This document shows, piece by piece, positions 1 through 9,469 of a stretch of DNA of 64,000 nucleotides. The DNA comes from Clostridiales bacterium (GTDB taxonomy: Bacteria; Bacillota; Clostridia; Oscillospirales; Oscillospiraceae). Positions within the stretch are counted from its first letter, which is position 1; the number at the start of each line of letters is the position of its first letter. The notes beneath the pieces are model-generated. The model saw only the letters and a list, made by a program, of their open reading frames with translations. It had not been told where the DNA came from and did not search any database. The stretch lies in assembly GCA_004556755.1 (NCBI GenBank), contig SFFW01000002.1, positions 26,970 to 90,969 of the forward strand, read 5' to 3'. Position numbers and translations under genes: made by a program.

Positions 1-90
1 AGCATGAATGATTTTGACGATTACATCATCAAGCCGGTAAAACCGAAGGATCTATATTCAAATCTTGTCAAGCTGTTTGAAAACTCGTGA
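1..90 (+). CDS. Response regulator receiver domain, C-terminal fragment
   Basis: The first 29 codons of the window read in frame 1 to a TGA at 88-90. The peptide contains IIKPVKPKDL, the beta5-alpha5 end of a CheY-like receiver domain with its conserved lysine (KPV/KPL motif). The fragment stops shortly after this helix, so the receiver is C-terminal, either in a stand-alone regulator or at the end of a hybrid histidine kinase. Everything upstream lies outside the window, so the output and the partner kinase cannot be named. Confidence 0.7.
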   Translation, partial: SMNDFDDYIIKPVKPKDLYSNLVKLFENS

Positions 91-109
91 CACAAGGCAG
101 GTGCAAATA

Positions 110-1453
110 TTGAAAAAAACATGGGACGCTGCGTGCAAAGCGACACGCAGCTACTGGAATTCCAAATGGTATATGCCGTCTGTTTTGGCGGTTTCATGTA
201 TAAGTGCGGTTTTTGACATTGACCTGATAGGAATGTTTGTGCTTGCGGCGCTTGCCATAGTCATGCTTGTGCTTTGCGACGATATGATGTCGCTCGTCTG
301 CCCGATATTCTGCATATTCCTCAGCTCCATTGAGTTTTACAGGGACTATTCTGTGCTGACCGATTATATGTGGTATGCGATAGTGCCGTTTGCGGCGGCA
401 CTTATATTCAATCTCGTGTATTACAGAACGCCGTTCGTGAAGGGCAGATTCTTCTACCCGCAGCTTGCGGTGTCGGTCGCACTTTCGCTCGGCGGTCTGT
501 TCTGCATCCCCGCAAAGCAGTATTTCAGCCCGTCGGCGCTGTACTTTACCGTCGGGTCGGGCTTTTTCATGCTGTTTGTGTACTGCCTCACAATATCAAG
601 GCTCAAGGCGTATAAGCGAAGCTACGACAGGGTAGAGAGACTTGCGAGAGCGGTGTTTGCCGCCGGACTGCTTGCCGCATTTCTGGTATTTGAGTTTTAC
701 ATCGACAATGCGGAGGAGTTCCTGCGCAAGGGAACCTTCCTGTTCTTTAAGCCGAGGAACTACGTTTCGAGCGTTCTTATGATGGCGATACCCATGAGCT
801 GCATATATATAAAACGCAATAACCTCAACATAATTTCGATGCTGTTCATGTATGTCGGAATGCTGCTCACGGGGTCGAGAAGCGGACTGCTTTTCGGGAC
901 GCTGGCACTTGCCTTATCCGTCGCTTTTGTGTATATTACAAATAAGAAGAGCAGACGGCTGTACAATGTTCTGCTTATCATTGCGGCGATCCCCGTCGTT
1001 TATGCCGCAGTAAAGGTCCTCCCAGAGCTTTATGCGGCGAGAATGGCAAACGGATTCTTTAACGAGGGCGACGCAACGAGGATCAAATTCATCAAATTCG
1101 GCATTTCGGATTTCCTTGCATACCCGATATTCGGCATAGGCGTGGGTAATCTTGCGCACTTTGAGATATTCAAAGCCTACACCCCCGGCAGTATCGTATA
1201 TTTCCACAACATAGTCATACAGGTCATGGCATCCCTGGGCGTCGTCGGCATTGCGGCGTATCTTTGGAATTTCTGCGCAAGGGTGAAGATGTTTTGGGAG
1301 AACAGAAAAAACGAGACCCTGATATTTGCGATCTCTTATCTTGCGATACTGCTCATGTCATTTACCAATCCGGGCATGTTCTGCCCATTCCCGGAGGGAG
1401 CGCTGATCGTTCTGATGCTCTCGGTTGCGGAAGTAAAATTTGCAAAGCAATAA
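110..1453 (+). CDS. O-antigen ligase/polymerase-like polytopic membrane protein (Wzy/WaaL family)
   Basis: A strongly hydrophobic protein of about 447 residues with roughly ten to twelve predicted membrane segments. The C-terminal half carries the features of the Wzy_C/O-antigen ligase family: GSRSGLLFG, the large periplasmic loop with FGIGVGN, and a conserved histidine in FHNIVIQ followed by a short helix. Members join or polymerise lipid-linked surface glycans on the outer face of the membrane. I choose the TTG at 110 because AAGGCAGG lies just upstream; the frame stays open to 65, which would overlap the upstream gene. No other glycan genes are in view, so the substrate is unknown and it could serve a capsule, a teichoic acid or an S-layer glycan. 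Confidence 0.7.
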   Translation: MKKTWDAACKATRSYWNSKWYMPSVLAVSCISAVFDIDLIGMFVLAALAIVMLVLCDDMMSLVCPIFCIFLSSIEFYRDYSVLTDYMWYAIVPFAAALIFNLVYYRTPFVKGRFFYPQLAVSVALSLGGLFCIPAKQYFSPSALYFTVGSGFFMLFVYCLTISRLKAYKRSYDRVERLARAVFAAGLLAAFLVFEFYIDNAEEFLRKGTFLFFKPRNYVSSVLMMAIPMSCIYIKRNNLNIISMLFMYVGMLLTGSRSGLLFGTLALALSVAFVYITNKKSRRLYNVLLIIAAIPVVYAAVKVLPELYAARMANGFFNEGDATRIKFIKFGISDFLAYPIFGIGVGNLAHFEIFKAYTPGSIVYFHNIVIQVMASLGVVGIAAYLWNFCARVKMFWENRKNETLIFAISYLAILLMSFTNPGMFCPFPEGALIVLMLSVAEVKFAKQ

Positions 1454-1480
1454 TTTTGCATAAATTTGGAGGATGGAAAA

Positions 1481-3568
1481 ATGAAGAAGCTTCTCAGCGT
1501 TGTTCTCGTGCTGACCATGGTTCTTGCACTCGTACCCTTTGCGGCGCTTGCGGAGGATACCGGGTATGAGACTGTGACCGGTACGATAATGTTCAATGCG
1601 GGACATGACGATTCGGAGACGGATCATCCCTGTCCCTTCACCTACAGCGACGCATATTTCACCGACACGGCGTACAATTACAGGCAGGACCTCGCCACCG
1701 TGACAATGGCGATGTGCCTTGCAGCGGGCAACGTAGCAGATCCCGAACGCTACACGGAAGGTCCCGCAAACCTCAAGAATTTCTTTGACCAGATAGGCTT
1801 TGAGGATTTCGAAGCAAACAAGGACTTCGTCACGAGACCCGGAAGGGACACCTTCGGCGTAGGCATCGCCAACAAGGAGATCGTGGTTGACGGAGAAAAG
1901 TACACGATCATCGCCATCGGACTTCGCGGCTGCGGTTACTATGCGGAGTGGGCAGGCGACCTCAACGTCGGTGCAAGCGGCGACCATACGGGCTTTGCCA
2001 TTTGCCGTGACACCGCACTTGCGTTTCTGAAGGAATACCTTGCAAAGCACACCGAGATAAACGGTAAGATCAAGATCTGGTGTACAGGCTACAGCAGAGG
2101 TGCAGCGGGCGCCAATATGCTCGGCGGCGCTATCGACGATATGATCGTCGGCGGCGAGAAGCTCGGCAGCAACGTAAGCCTCAGCCTCAATGACGTGTAC
2201 ATCTACACCTTTGAGGCTCCCATGGGCGCAGACACCGCAAAGATCGGCAGCAACGTCTATAACAACATCCACAACATCGTAAACTACAACGACCTCGTCG
2301 TAAGAGTCGCTCCCGCAAGCATGAACTTCGGCAGATACGGCGTCGATCATGTGATGCCCACCGCCGATTTCGACGCAAACTATGATGAACTCAAGGCAAA
2401 TATGCTTGAGGTTTTCGGCACCTTTGAAAACGCAGGAGAGTACCGCATCGACAATTTCAAGTACGTTACCGTTACCCCCGGTGCGACCGTCGACAAGATC
2501 ATTTCCTCTATAAAGGGCGACAAGATGACGCAGGGTCAGTTCCTCGACAAGCTCGTTGACGTGCTGTTTGCCGAGCTCGGCACCCGTGAGGACGTGTACG
2601 CAATGCAGGGCGGACTCCAGGAGCTTATTCTGCCCCTTATCGGCACCTACCCCGATCAGTGGGAGACCGTTAAAAAGAACCTTGCAGACAACGCAAAGGA
2701 CAATTTCAAAGAGCTTATATTTAACCTTGTTACCGGTAACGAGGGTTCCTCCGTGGAGCTTGTTGCCAACATAATCCTTGACTCGCTCAGAGATGCGGGC
2801 ATCAACGACGTCACCGCTGCGGAAGCAAAGGAAATTGCGGTGCAGGTCGTAAAGTTTGCTCTGCCGCTTGCAGTGAAGCACCCGAACGAGATAGCAACTC
2901 TGCTCTATAATATCGTTGGCATTATGTCCGCACATTACGGTGAGCTGGGTATGTCGTGGATGCTCAGCATCCCTTCGGATTATATGCTGAACAAGCAGAC
3001 CAAGAGCGCAATGCCCTTTGACGATCTGCAGCGTGACACATGGTGCTACAACGAAGTGAAGTACACCTACGACAACGGCATAATGAACGGTACGAAGCTC
3101 ACGAGCTTCAGCCCGAACGGGGTTGTCAACAGAGGTCAGGTCGTCACCGTGCTTTACAGACTTGAGGGCTGCCCCTCGGTCGAAGGCATGAGCTGCGATC
3201 TTAAGGACGTCAGCGGTGCATGGTGCGAGGACGCAATAATTTGGGCATACAACAACGGCATCGCCAAGGGCTTTAACGACGGATGCTTCCGTGCCGACCA
3301 GCAGGTGACGAGAGAGCAGCTTGCGGCGTTCCTCTACAGATACGCCGACGAGATAATCTACAACGGCACAATAAGCGTGGGCGACGGATACGCCAAGAGC
3401 TTCAGCGACGAGGCGAGCGTCAGCGCATTTGCACGGGAAGCCATGCTGTGGGCGGTCGAAAACGGCATAATCAACGGCACGACCGACGGCAAACTTAACC
3501 CTCAGGGCAACGCAAGCCGTGCGCAGTTTGCCTGCATGATCGCAAGATTTGAGCAGGGCATTGCCTGA
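1481..3568 (+). CDS. Secreted lipase-like alpha/beta hydrolase with three SLH repeats
   Basis: About 695 residues. It starts with a clear Sec signal peptide (KK, hydrophobic core, cleavage near ALA-E at residue 25). The middle resembles class-3 lipase/DUF2974-type hydrolases: the nucleophile elbow GYSRG places Ser near residue 204, in the context WCTGYSRGAAGANML. Three S-layer homology repeats follow from about residue 500 to the end, each with a W/F-x-x-x-A-x-x-NGI core (DNGIMNG, NNGIAKG, ENGIING). The protein is therefore exported and held on the wall through secondary polymers. Start ATG 1481 follows GGAGG at 1468-1472. A strong terminator follows the stop. The hydrolase activity is inferred from fold motifs; the substrate is unknown. 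Confidence 0.75.
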   Translation: MKKLLSVVLVLTMVLALVPFAALAEDTGYETVTGTIMFNAGHDDSETDHPCPFTYSDAYFTDTAYNYRQDLATVTMAMCLAAGNVADPERYTEGPANLKNFFDQIGFEDFEANKDFVTRPGRDTFGVGIANKEIVVDGEKYTIIAIGLRGCGYYAEWAGDLNVGASGDHTGFAICRDTALAFLKEYLAKHTEINGKIKIWCTGYSRGAAGANMLGGAIDDMIVGGEKLGSNVSLSLNDVYIYTFEAPMGADTAKIGSNVYNNIHNIVNYNDLVVRVAPASMNFGRYGVDHVMPTADFDANYDELKANMLEVFGTFENAGEYRIDNFKYVTVTPGATVDKIISSIKGDKMTQGQFLDKLVDVLFAELGTREDVYAMQGGLQELILPLIGTYPDQWETVKKNLADNAKDNFKELIFNLVTGNEGSSVELVANIILDSLRDAGINDVTAAEAKEIAVQVVKFALPLAVKHPNEIATLLYNIVGIMSAHYGELGMSWMLSIPSDYMLNKQTKSAMPFDDLQRDTWCYNEVKYTYDNGIMNGTKLTSFSPNGVVNRGQVVTVLYRLEGCPSVEGMSCDLKDVSGAWCEDAIIWAYNNGIAKGFNDGCFRADQQVTREQLAAFLYRYADEIIYNGTISVGDGYAKSFSDEASVSAFAREAMLWAVENGIINGTTDGKLNPQGNASRAQFACMIARFEQGIA

Positions 3569-3590
3569 ATTGCATAAATCGGCAAAACTA

Positions 3591-3627
3591 AAAAGCCGGA
3601 GAGCCATTTTTGACTCTCCGGCTTTTT
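3591..3627 (+). terminator. Intrinsic terminator after the SLH lipase-like gene
   Basis: A 12-bp stem AAAGCCGGAGAG / CTCTCCGGCTTT with a 10-nt loop, followed by a T run. It lies 23 nt after the stop codon and isolates the gene from uvrB. Confidence 0.9.
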
Positions 3628-3661
3628 GCATAGGCCGCAGAAAAGCAATAAAACCTTGTAT

Positions 3662-3689
3662 TTTACGGCTTTGAATGATAAAATATAAT
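3662..3689 (+). promoter_or_regulatory. Putative sigma-A promoter of uvrB
   Basis: TATAAT at 3684-3689 with TTTACG 16 nt upstream (4 of 6 to TTGACA). It gives a leader of about 20 nt before the uvrB ribosome site. The -10 is convincing; the -35 is weak. Confidence 0.5.
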
Positions 3690-3717
3690 GATTAAATGTT
3701 TACCCATGGAGGACCCG

Positions 3718-5685
3718 ATGGACTCATTTAAACTGGTTTCACCGTATAAAGCGATGGGAGATCAGCCGGAGGCTATAGATAAGCTTGTAAACGGCATCGA
3801 AAACGGCATCGACGAGCAGGTGCTGCTCGGCGTTACCGGCTCCGGTAAGACCTTTACCATGGCAAGTGTTATAGAGAAAATAAACCGCCCGACCCTCGTT
3901 TTGGCTCACAACAAGACCCTTGCAGCACAGCTTTGCGCCGAGTTCCGTGAGTATTTCCCGGAAAATGCCGTCGAGTATTTTGTCTCCTATTACGACTATT
4001 ATCAGCCGGAAGCGTATATCCCGCATACGGACACCTTTATCGAGAAGGACAGCTCCATAAACGACGAGATCGAGCGTCTGCGGCACAGCGCAACGTCCAG
4101 CCTTTTTGAAAGACGGGACGTCATTGTCGTGTCCTCGGTCTCCTGCATATACGGCTTGGGCGACCCTATTGACTACGCCGCAATGGTCATCTCGCTCAGA
4201 CCGGGACAGGAGCGCAACTTCGACGAGCTTCTGCGCAAGCTCATCGAGATCAGATACGAAAGAAACGACATTGCCTTTGAGCGCAACACCTTTAGGGTAC
4301 GAGGCGATACGGTCGATATTTTCCCGGCTTACTCCCACGACACGGCGATAAGAGTCGAGTTTTTCGGCGACGAGATCGACAGAATAAGCGAGATCAATGT
4401 CGTCAGCGGGGCCGTTATAAGGCATCTCAGCCATGTCGCCATTTACCCTGCGAGCCACTACGTTGTCGGCAAGGATAAAATGAGCAGAGCAATTGACGAA
4501 ATCAGGCGTGAGTGTGACGAGCAAAGGGCTGCGTTTGAAGCCAAGGGCAAGCTCATCGAGGCACAGAGGATCACCCAAAGAACGAACTACGACATTGAAA
4601 TGATGCAGGAGCTGGGCTATTGCAGCGGCATAGAAAACTACTCCCGCATAATATCCGGCAGAGCGCCGGGCAGCGCTCCGATGACGCTGCTTGACTATTT
4701 CCCCAAGGACTTTCTCATGTTCATCGACGAAAGCCATGTGACGATACCGCAGGTCAGGGCGATGTACCGAGGCGACAGAGCGAGAAAGGAATCGCTTGTG
4801 GAGTACGGCTTCCGTCTGCCGTCGGCATTTGACAACAGACCGCTCAAATTCGACGAATTTAATGAGCGTATAAATCAGATAGTCTACGTTTCCGCAACCC
4901 CAGGCGACTATGAAAGGGAGCGTGCCGGACAGATTGCAGAGCAGATAATCCGCCCCACCGGACTTGTGGACCCGGAGATCTCGGTGCGTCCGAGCGAGGG
5001 GCAGATAGACGACCTTATCGGGGAGATAAACGCAAGGATCGAGAAAAATCAGCGCTGCCTTGTGACAACGCTTACGAAGAAGATGGCGGAGGACCTGTCC
5101 GAATACCTCGGCAATGCGGGAATAAAGTGCCGCTATATGCACCACGACGTCGGCGCAATAGAGCGCATGGAGATAATCCGCAGCCTTCGTCTCGGCGATT
5201 TTGACGTGCTTGTCGGCATTAACCTTCTACGTGAGGGACTTGACCTCCCGGAGGTCAGCCTTGTAGCGATACTGGACGCCGACAAGGAGGGTTTTCTGCG
5301 CAGCGAAACGAGCCTTATCCAGACGATAGGCAGAGCAGCAAGAAACGCCGAGGGTCTTGTCATAATGTACGCAGATACGGTCACCGACTCAATGAGGCGA
5401 GCCATTGACGAGACGGAAAGACGCCGCAAAAAGCAGACGGATTACAACACCGCCCACGGCATAACGCCGAAAACCGTTACCAAGAGCGTCAGAGATCTGC
5501 TTGAGATCTCGACCGACGGCAAGAACGTGTCCAAACGCCGTGACGGTGTTAAGATGACCGAGGCGGAGCGCCGTGCGGAAGCCGATGCGCTTGAAAAGAA
5601 GATGAAGGCTGCGGCAAAGATGCTTGAGTTTGAGCTCGCGGCGCAGCTTCGAGACGAAATAATCAGACTCCGGGGAGGAAAATAA
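3718..5685 (+). CDS. uvrB: UvrABC excinuclease subunit B
   Basis: Damage-verifying helicase of nucleotide excision repair; it is loaded by UvrA and hands the lesion to UvrC. The 655-residue protein has the Walker A motif GVTGSGKT, the beta-hairpin that inserts into DNA (SYYDYYQPEAYIP), helicase motifs including DESHVT and QTIGRAARN, and a C-terminal UVR motif (KKMKAAAKMLEFELAAQLRD) that contacts UvrC. Length is normal. The frame opens earlier at 3688, but that ATG sits inside the -10 box; the ATG at 3718 follows GGAGGA at 3708. polA begins one base after the stop, so the two are co-transcribed. uvrA is on the same strand 13 kb away. Confidence 0.98.
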   Translation: MDSFKLVSPYKAMGDQPEAIDKLVNGIENGIDEQVLLGVTGSGKTFTMASVIEKINRPTLVLAHNKTLAAQLCAEFREYFPENAVEYFVSYYDYYQPEAYIPHTDTFIEKDSSINDEIERLRHSATSSLFERRDVIVVSSVSCIYGLGDPIDYAAMVISLRPGQERNFDELLRKLIEIRYERNDIAFERNTFRVRGDTVDIFPAYSHDTAIRVEFFGDEIDRISEINVVSGAVIRHLSHVAIYPASHYVVGKDKMSRAIDEIRRECDEQRAAFEAKGKLIEAQRITQRTNYDIEMMQELGYCSGIENYSRIISGRAPGSAPMTLLDYFPKDFLMFIDESHVTIPQVRAMYRGDRARKESLVEYGFRLPSAFDNRPLKFDEFNERINQIVYVSATPGDYERERAGQIAEQIIRPTGLVDPEISVRPSEGQIDDLIGEINARIEKNQRCLVTTLTKKMAEDLSEYLGNAGIKCRYMHHDVGAIERMEIIRSLRLGDFDVLVGINLLREGLDLPEVSLVAILDADKEGFLRSETSLIQTIGRAARNAEGLVIMYADTVTDSMRRAIDETERRRKKQTDYNTAHGITPKTVTKSVRDLLEISTDGKNVSKRRDGVKMTEAERRAEADALEKKMKAAAKMLEFELAAQLRDEIIRLRGGK

Positions 5686-5686
5686 A

Positions 5687-8236
5687 ATGAAGCTGATGAT
5701 ACTTGACGGCAACAGCATAATAAACCGTGCGTATTACGGCGTCCGTATGCTCAACGCCCCGGACGGAACTCCGACAAACGGAGTTTACGGCTTTCTTTCG
5801 ATTTTCCGCAAGCTGTTTGAAACGGAAAAGCCCGATGCGGTCTGCGTTGCATTCGACCTCAAGGCCCCGACCTTCAGGCATTTGCAGTACCCTCAGTACA
5901 AGGCGCAGAGAAAGGGAATGCCGGATGAGCTTGCGGTGCAGATGCCGGTGATGAAGGAGGTCCTTGACGCAATGGGCGTGACGCACCTTGAGCTTGAGGG
6001 ATTCGAGGCGGACGATATAATCGGCACCGTGAGCAGGATCTGCGAAAGAGCGGGTTGGGACTGCCGCATCGTAACGGGAGACAAGGACAGCTTTCAGCTC
6101 ATCACAGACAAAAGTCATGTCATTCATTACAAATCCCATATGGGAAAAACCGAAACGAAGGAGTATAACCCCGAAGTCTTTTTTGAGGAGTACGGCTTCT
6201 CGGCCCCCAAAATTGTTGACCTTAAAGCGCTCATGGGCGACAGCTCCGACAACATACCCGGAGTGCCGGGTGTCGGTGAAAAGACGGCTATGGAGCTTAT
6301 GCACAAGTACGGAAGCCTCAATGCGATATACGCCGATCTTTCGGCGCTTGATGTTAAAGAGGGTGTGCGAAAGAAGCTTGAAAACGGCAAAGAGAGCGCA
6401 TTCCTCTCCTATGATCTTGCAACGATAAGGACTGCTGCGCCCATTGAGTTTTTTCCAGAAAGCTGCAAATGGAACGAGGACTATAAGCCGGAGATCTATT
6501 CACTCTTTAAAAGGCTCGGCTTCAACAAGTTTTTGGAAAAGTGGGGCATAGAGGAGGCACCGCAGACTCCGGCGGTCGCTAATGCAGTTGAGCTTGAGAG
6601 AGCGGAAAACGCCACGCTTGAGGAGCTCAGCACAATGCTTGAGACTTCAGAGATCGTTGCGGTCGCAGCCTTTGACGAGCTGGACAGACTTGAAATCTGC
6701 GACGGCAAAAAGCTGTACGATGTCCGCTGGACATCGCTCGGAGACGATTACTCAAGGCTGTTGAAGCTTCTCTTCTCGGAGCGTGTGAAAAAAGTCGGAC
6801 ACGGAGTCAAAGCGCTCATGTCGCTGCTCATCTCGGAAAAGCTCCCGGTTTCCGGCTTCTGCTTTGACACGGAGCTTGCCGCATACCTGCTTGACGCAAG
6901 AGAAGGCTCTTATCCGATAGAGCGGGTCACCATGCGTTACCTCGGATGTGAGATGTTCGGCGCCGAGGGCGTGTATGCACTTATGCCCGTCTTGAAGTCT
7001 AAACTCTCGGAGCTTAACATGGACGAGCTGTTTTACAATATCGAGCTGCCGCTGTGCGAGGTGCTTGCCGATATGGAGGACGAGGGCTTTCTCGTTGATA
7101 AGGCAGCGCTCGGCGAATTCGGTACGTCGCTCAGTGCCGAGATAGATAAGCTCAAAAACGAGATCTGGGACGCAGCCGGTGGAGAATTCAATATAAATTC
7201 ACCGAAGCAGCTCGGCGAGGTGCTGTTTGTGCGCCTCGGACTGCCTGCGGGGAAAAAGACCAAAACCGGCTGGAGTACGAATGCCGACGTTTTGGAAAAG
7301 CTCAGGGACAAGCACCCCATCGTCAACATGATAATGGACTACCGTATGCTGACAAAGCTCAAGTCCACATACGCAGACGGGCTGTTGAAGCTGATCGGAG
7401 CGGACGGGCGTCTGCACACGAGCTTTCAGATGACGGCGACGGCGACGGGACGTCTTTCGAGTACAGAGCCGAACCTGCAAAACATCCCCATACGCAAGGA
7501 GCTTGGCGCAAGGATCAGAAAAATGTTTATCGCACCGCAGGGCAAGCTGCTTGTCGATGCCGACTACAGCCAGATAGAGCTGCGTCTGCTTGCGCACATA
7601 TCCGGCGACAGGCATATGCAGGAGGCGTTCCTTGAGGGCGACGACATACACCGAGTAACGGCGTCGCAGGTGTTTTCCGTTCCGCTTTCGGAGGTCACGA
7701 CGCTTCAGCGCAGCAGGGCAAAGGCGGTCAACTTCGGCATAGTCTACGGCATTTCGGCATGGTCGCTTGCGCAGGACATCGGAGTTTTTCCGTCCGAGGC
7801 AAAGCAATATATGGACGCATACCTTGAAAAATACTCCGGTGTGCGGGACTACATGAAGAGCATCGTCGAAAAGGCAAAGCGGGACGGATATGTTTCCACC
7901 GTGTATAATCGCAGACGTGCGCTGCCGGAGCTTTCTTCGTCGAACTTCAATATGCGCTCCTTCGGTGAGCGTGTGGCGCTGAATATGCCGATACAGGGGA
8001 CTGCGGCGGATATTATAAAGCTTGCGATGGTGAACGTGTACAGGCGGCTGAAAAGCGAGGGCTTAAAGTCGAAGCTCATACTCCAGGTACACGACGAGCT
8101 TATATGCGAATGCCCGGAGAATGAAGCGGAGAGAGTAAAGCTTATCCTCTCCGAGGAGATGGAAAACGTTGCAAAGCTCTCGGTGCCTCTGATAGTCGAG
8201 GCAAAGAGCGGGCATAGCTGGGCGGAGGCACACTGA
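5687..8236 (+). CDS. polA: DNA polymerase I
   Basis: Repair and Okazaki-fragment polymerase, 849 residues. The N-terminal 290 residues are an intact 5'-3' exonuclease (DGNSIINRAYYG, FEADDIIGT, GDSSDNIPGVPGVGEKTA). The polymerase domain has motif A (DADYSQIELRLLAHIS), motif B (RSRAKAVNFGIVYGIS) and motif C (QVHDELICE). The central 3'-5' exonuclease domain is present as a fold, but the DxE of Exo I and the NxxxD of Exo II are not recognisable (VAAFDELD; GHGVKALMS), so proofreading is probably absent, as in Bacillus-type Pol I. It lies directly behind uvrB, so synthesis is co-expressed with excision. The stop overlaps the start of the next gene. Confidence 0.97.
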   Translation: MKLMILDGNSIINRAYYGVRMLNAPDGTPTNGVYGFLSIFRKLFETEKPDAVCVAFDLKAPTFRHLQYPQYKAQRKGMPDELAVQMPVMKEVLDAMGVTHLELEGFEADDIIGTVSRICERAGWDCRIVTGDKDSFQLITDKSHVIHYKSHMGKTETKEYNPEVFFEEYGFSAPKIVDLKALMGDSSDNIPGVPGVGEKTAMELMHKYGSLNAIYADLSALDVKEGVRKKLENGKESAFLSYDLATIRTAAPIEFFPESCKWNEDYKPEIYSLFKRLGFNKFLEKWGIEEAPQTPAVANAVELERAENATLEELSTMLETSEIVAVAAFDELDRLEICDGKKLYDVRWTSLGDDYSRLLKLLFSERVKKVGHGVKALMSLLISEKLPVSGFCFDTELAAYLLDAREGSYPIERVTMRYLGCEMFGAEGVYALMPVLKSKLSELNMDELFYNIELPLCEVLADMEDEGFLVDKAALGEFGTSLSAEIDKLKNEIWDAAGGEFNINSPKQLGEVLFVRLGLPAGKKTKTGWSTNADVLEKLRDKHPIVNMIMDYRMLTKLKSTYADGLLKLIGADGRLHTSFQMTATATGRLSSTEPNLQNIPIRKELGARIRKMFIAPQGKLLVDADYSQIELRLLAHISGDRHMQEAFLEGDDIHRVTASQVFSVPLSEVTTLQRSRAKAVNFGIVYGISAWSLAQDIGVFPSEAKQYMDAYLEKYSGVRDYMKSIVEKAKRDGYVSTVYNRRRALPELSSSNFNMRSFGERVALNMPIQGTAADIIKLAMVNVYRRLKSEGLKSKLILQVHDELICECPENEAERVKLILSEEMENVAKLSVPLIVEAKSGHSWAEAH

Positions 8237-9024
8237 TGATGAATTTTGAAGAAGCGGGATATGTACTTGATTCGCTTATGGAGCAGCTCCCGGAGGGTAT
8301 CTTCCGCAGCTTAAACGGCGGAGTGAGCCTTATTGAGGACGAGCGCATGAGCGATGACGGAAGGTACACTCTCGGAACCTATTTCGTGAACGGAATGGGT
8401 CGCTACATCGAGATATACTACGGCTCCTTTGTAAAGCTTTACGGCGATATGGACGACGAGACCTTTGAAAAGCGCCTGAAAAAGACCCTGCACCATGAGC
8501 TGACGCACCACATTGAGAATATGGCGGGGGACAGGAGTCTTGAGCGCTGGGATGAACGGCAGGAGCAGCTCTGCGGCTTTAACGGCATTAACGTTCACAG
8601 CATACTCTTCGTCGCCGACGACGATACGTCGCTTGCGCCTTCCGCTTCGGCGTTCTTTGAACTGAACAAAGGTGAGACGCTTTATGACGTTACCTCCTCC
8701 TCGGCGGGGCTTTTCGCAGGAGGAGAGATAAATCCCAAGGCGCTGAAAGCCGGTGCGCCGGAAAGCGTCGCCGGCCACTTGCCCGCAGAGGCTACGAGAG
8801 AACTCGTTGCAGCGCACGATGTCGTGTTGTGCATGACCGCAGCGCAGGCGGACGAGCTGTCAAAGCGTTTTCAGGATCTTGACGAACGGATAATGTGCCT
8901 TGCAGAGTATGACCTTGAGCCGCCGAGTCTGCCGTTCGGCTGGAAAAAGTGCATGAACACTCTGCTTGACGAGGTGCTTGCCGTTATCGATGAGCTTAAC
9001 GAGGAACGCAGCGATGGACTTTGA
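8236..9024 (+). CDS. Zinc metallopeptidase fused to a catalytically degenerate LMW phosphatase-like domain
   Basis: A 262-residue two-domain protein. Residues 1-115 match small zincin-like metallopeptidases with the HExxH motif at 87-91 (HHELTHHIE). Residues 120-255 follow the low-molecular-weight tyrosine/arginine phosphatase fold: ILFVADDDTSLAPSASAF aligns with the P-loop V-C-x-x-N-x-C-R-S-P, and VVLCMTAAQADEL aligns with the usual D-x-V-L-x-M-T segment. The catalytic Cys is Ala127, the loop Arg is Leu133, and the late DP acid motif is missing, so phosphatase activity is not expected. The start ATG overlaps the polA stop and GGAGG lies 7 nt upstream. The family assignment is mine from motifs; biological role unknown. 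Confidence 0.65.
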   Translation: MMNFEEAGYVLDSLMEQLPEGIFRSLNGGVSLIEDERMSDDGRYTLGTYFVNGMGRYIEIYYGSFVKLYGDMDDETFEKRLKKTLHHELTHHIENMAGDRSLERWDERQEQLCGFNGINVHSILFVADDDTSLAPSASAFFELNKGETLYDVTSSSAGLFAGGEINPKALKAGAPESVAGHLPAEATRELVAAHDVVLCMTAAQADELSKRFQDLDERIMCLAEYDLEPPSLPFGWKKCMNTLLDEVLAVIDELNEERSDGL

Positions 9025-9460
9025 GATTGTTAATGCGGCTCCGGAACACGTTGCCGACATTGAAAGGCTCGAAAAACTGTGCTTTTCTGTGCCGTGGACA
9101 AACGAACAGATACGCTCGCAGCTTGGCGGCGACAGCCATGTCTTTATAGCGGCACGCTCGACCGACGGTACGATACTCGGTTATGTGGGGCTTATGTATG
9201 TACTTGACGAGGGCTACGTTTCAAACGTTGCCGTTGATCCCGACTGCCGCCGCATGGGAATAGCCGATGCGCTGATCTGTGAGATCGTGAGCAGGGCAAA
9301 GGCTTTGGAGCTTTCGTTTGTAACGCTTGAGGTCAGGGAGAGCAACGCTCCCGCACGCAGGCTTTACGAAAAGCACGGCTTTGAAAATGTCGGACTTCGT
9401 AAAAATTACTATGACTTTCCCAAAGAAAATGCTATACTGATGACATTGTTTTTGAAATGA
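9014..9460 (+). CDS. rimI: Ribosomal protein bS18 N-alanine acetyltransferase
   Basis: GNAT acetyltransferase of 148 residues. Acetyl-CoA binding loop A is VDPDCRRMGIADAL, a form of the R/Q-x-x-G-x-G/A motif, and the C-terminal ARRLYEKHGFENVGLRKNYY is typical of RimI. Known members acetylate the N-terminus of S18. The ATG at 9014 overlaps the preceding gene by 11 nt and has GAGGAA 7 nt upstream. tsaD follows 9 nt later, the usual rimI-tsaD pairing; tsaB and tsaE are not in this window. Some family members act on other N-termini, so the substrate is by homology only. Confidence 0.9.
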   Translation: MDFEIVNAAPEHVADIERLEKLCFSVPWTNEQIRSQLGGDSHVFIAARSTDGTILGYVGLMYVLDEGYVSNVAVDPDCRRMGIADALICEIVSRAKALELSFVTLEVRESNAPARRLYEKHGFENVGLRKNYYDFPKENAILMTLFLK

Positions 9461-9469
9461 GGAATTGAA

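Noticed and set aside
1358..3631. A 757-codon open frame antisense to the SLH lipase-like gene
   Set aside because: It is the complement-frame shadow of a well-supported gene with signal peptide, ribosome site and SLH repeats. The peptide is rich in Cys, His, Val and Arg with no domain; it has no ribosome site and crosses a terminator.
3739..5145. A 468-codon antisense frame over uvrB
   Set aside because: Shadow of uvrB with no domain and no ribosome site.
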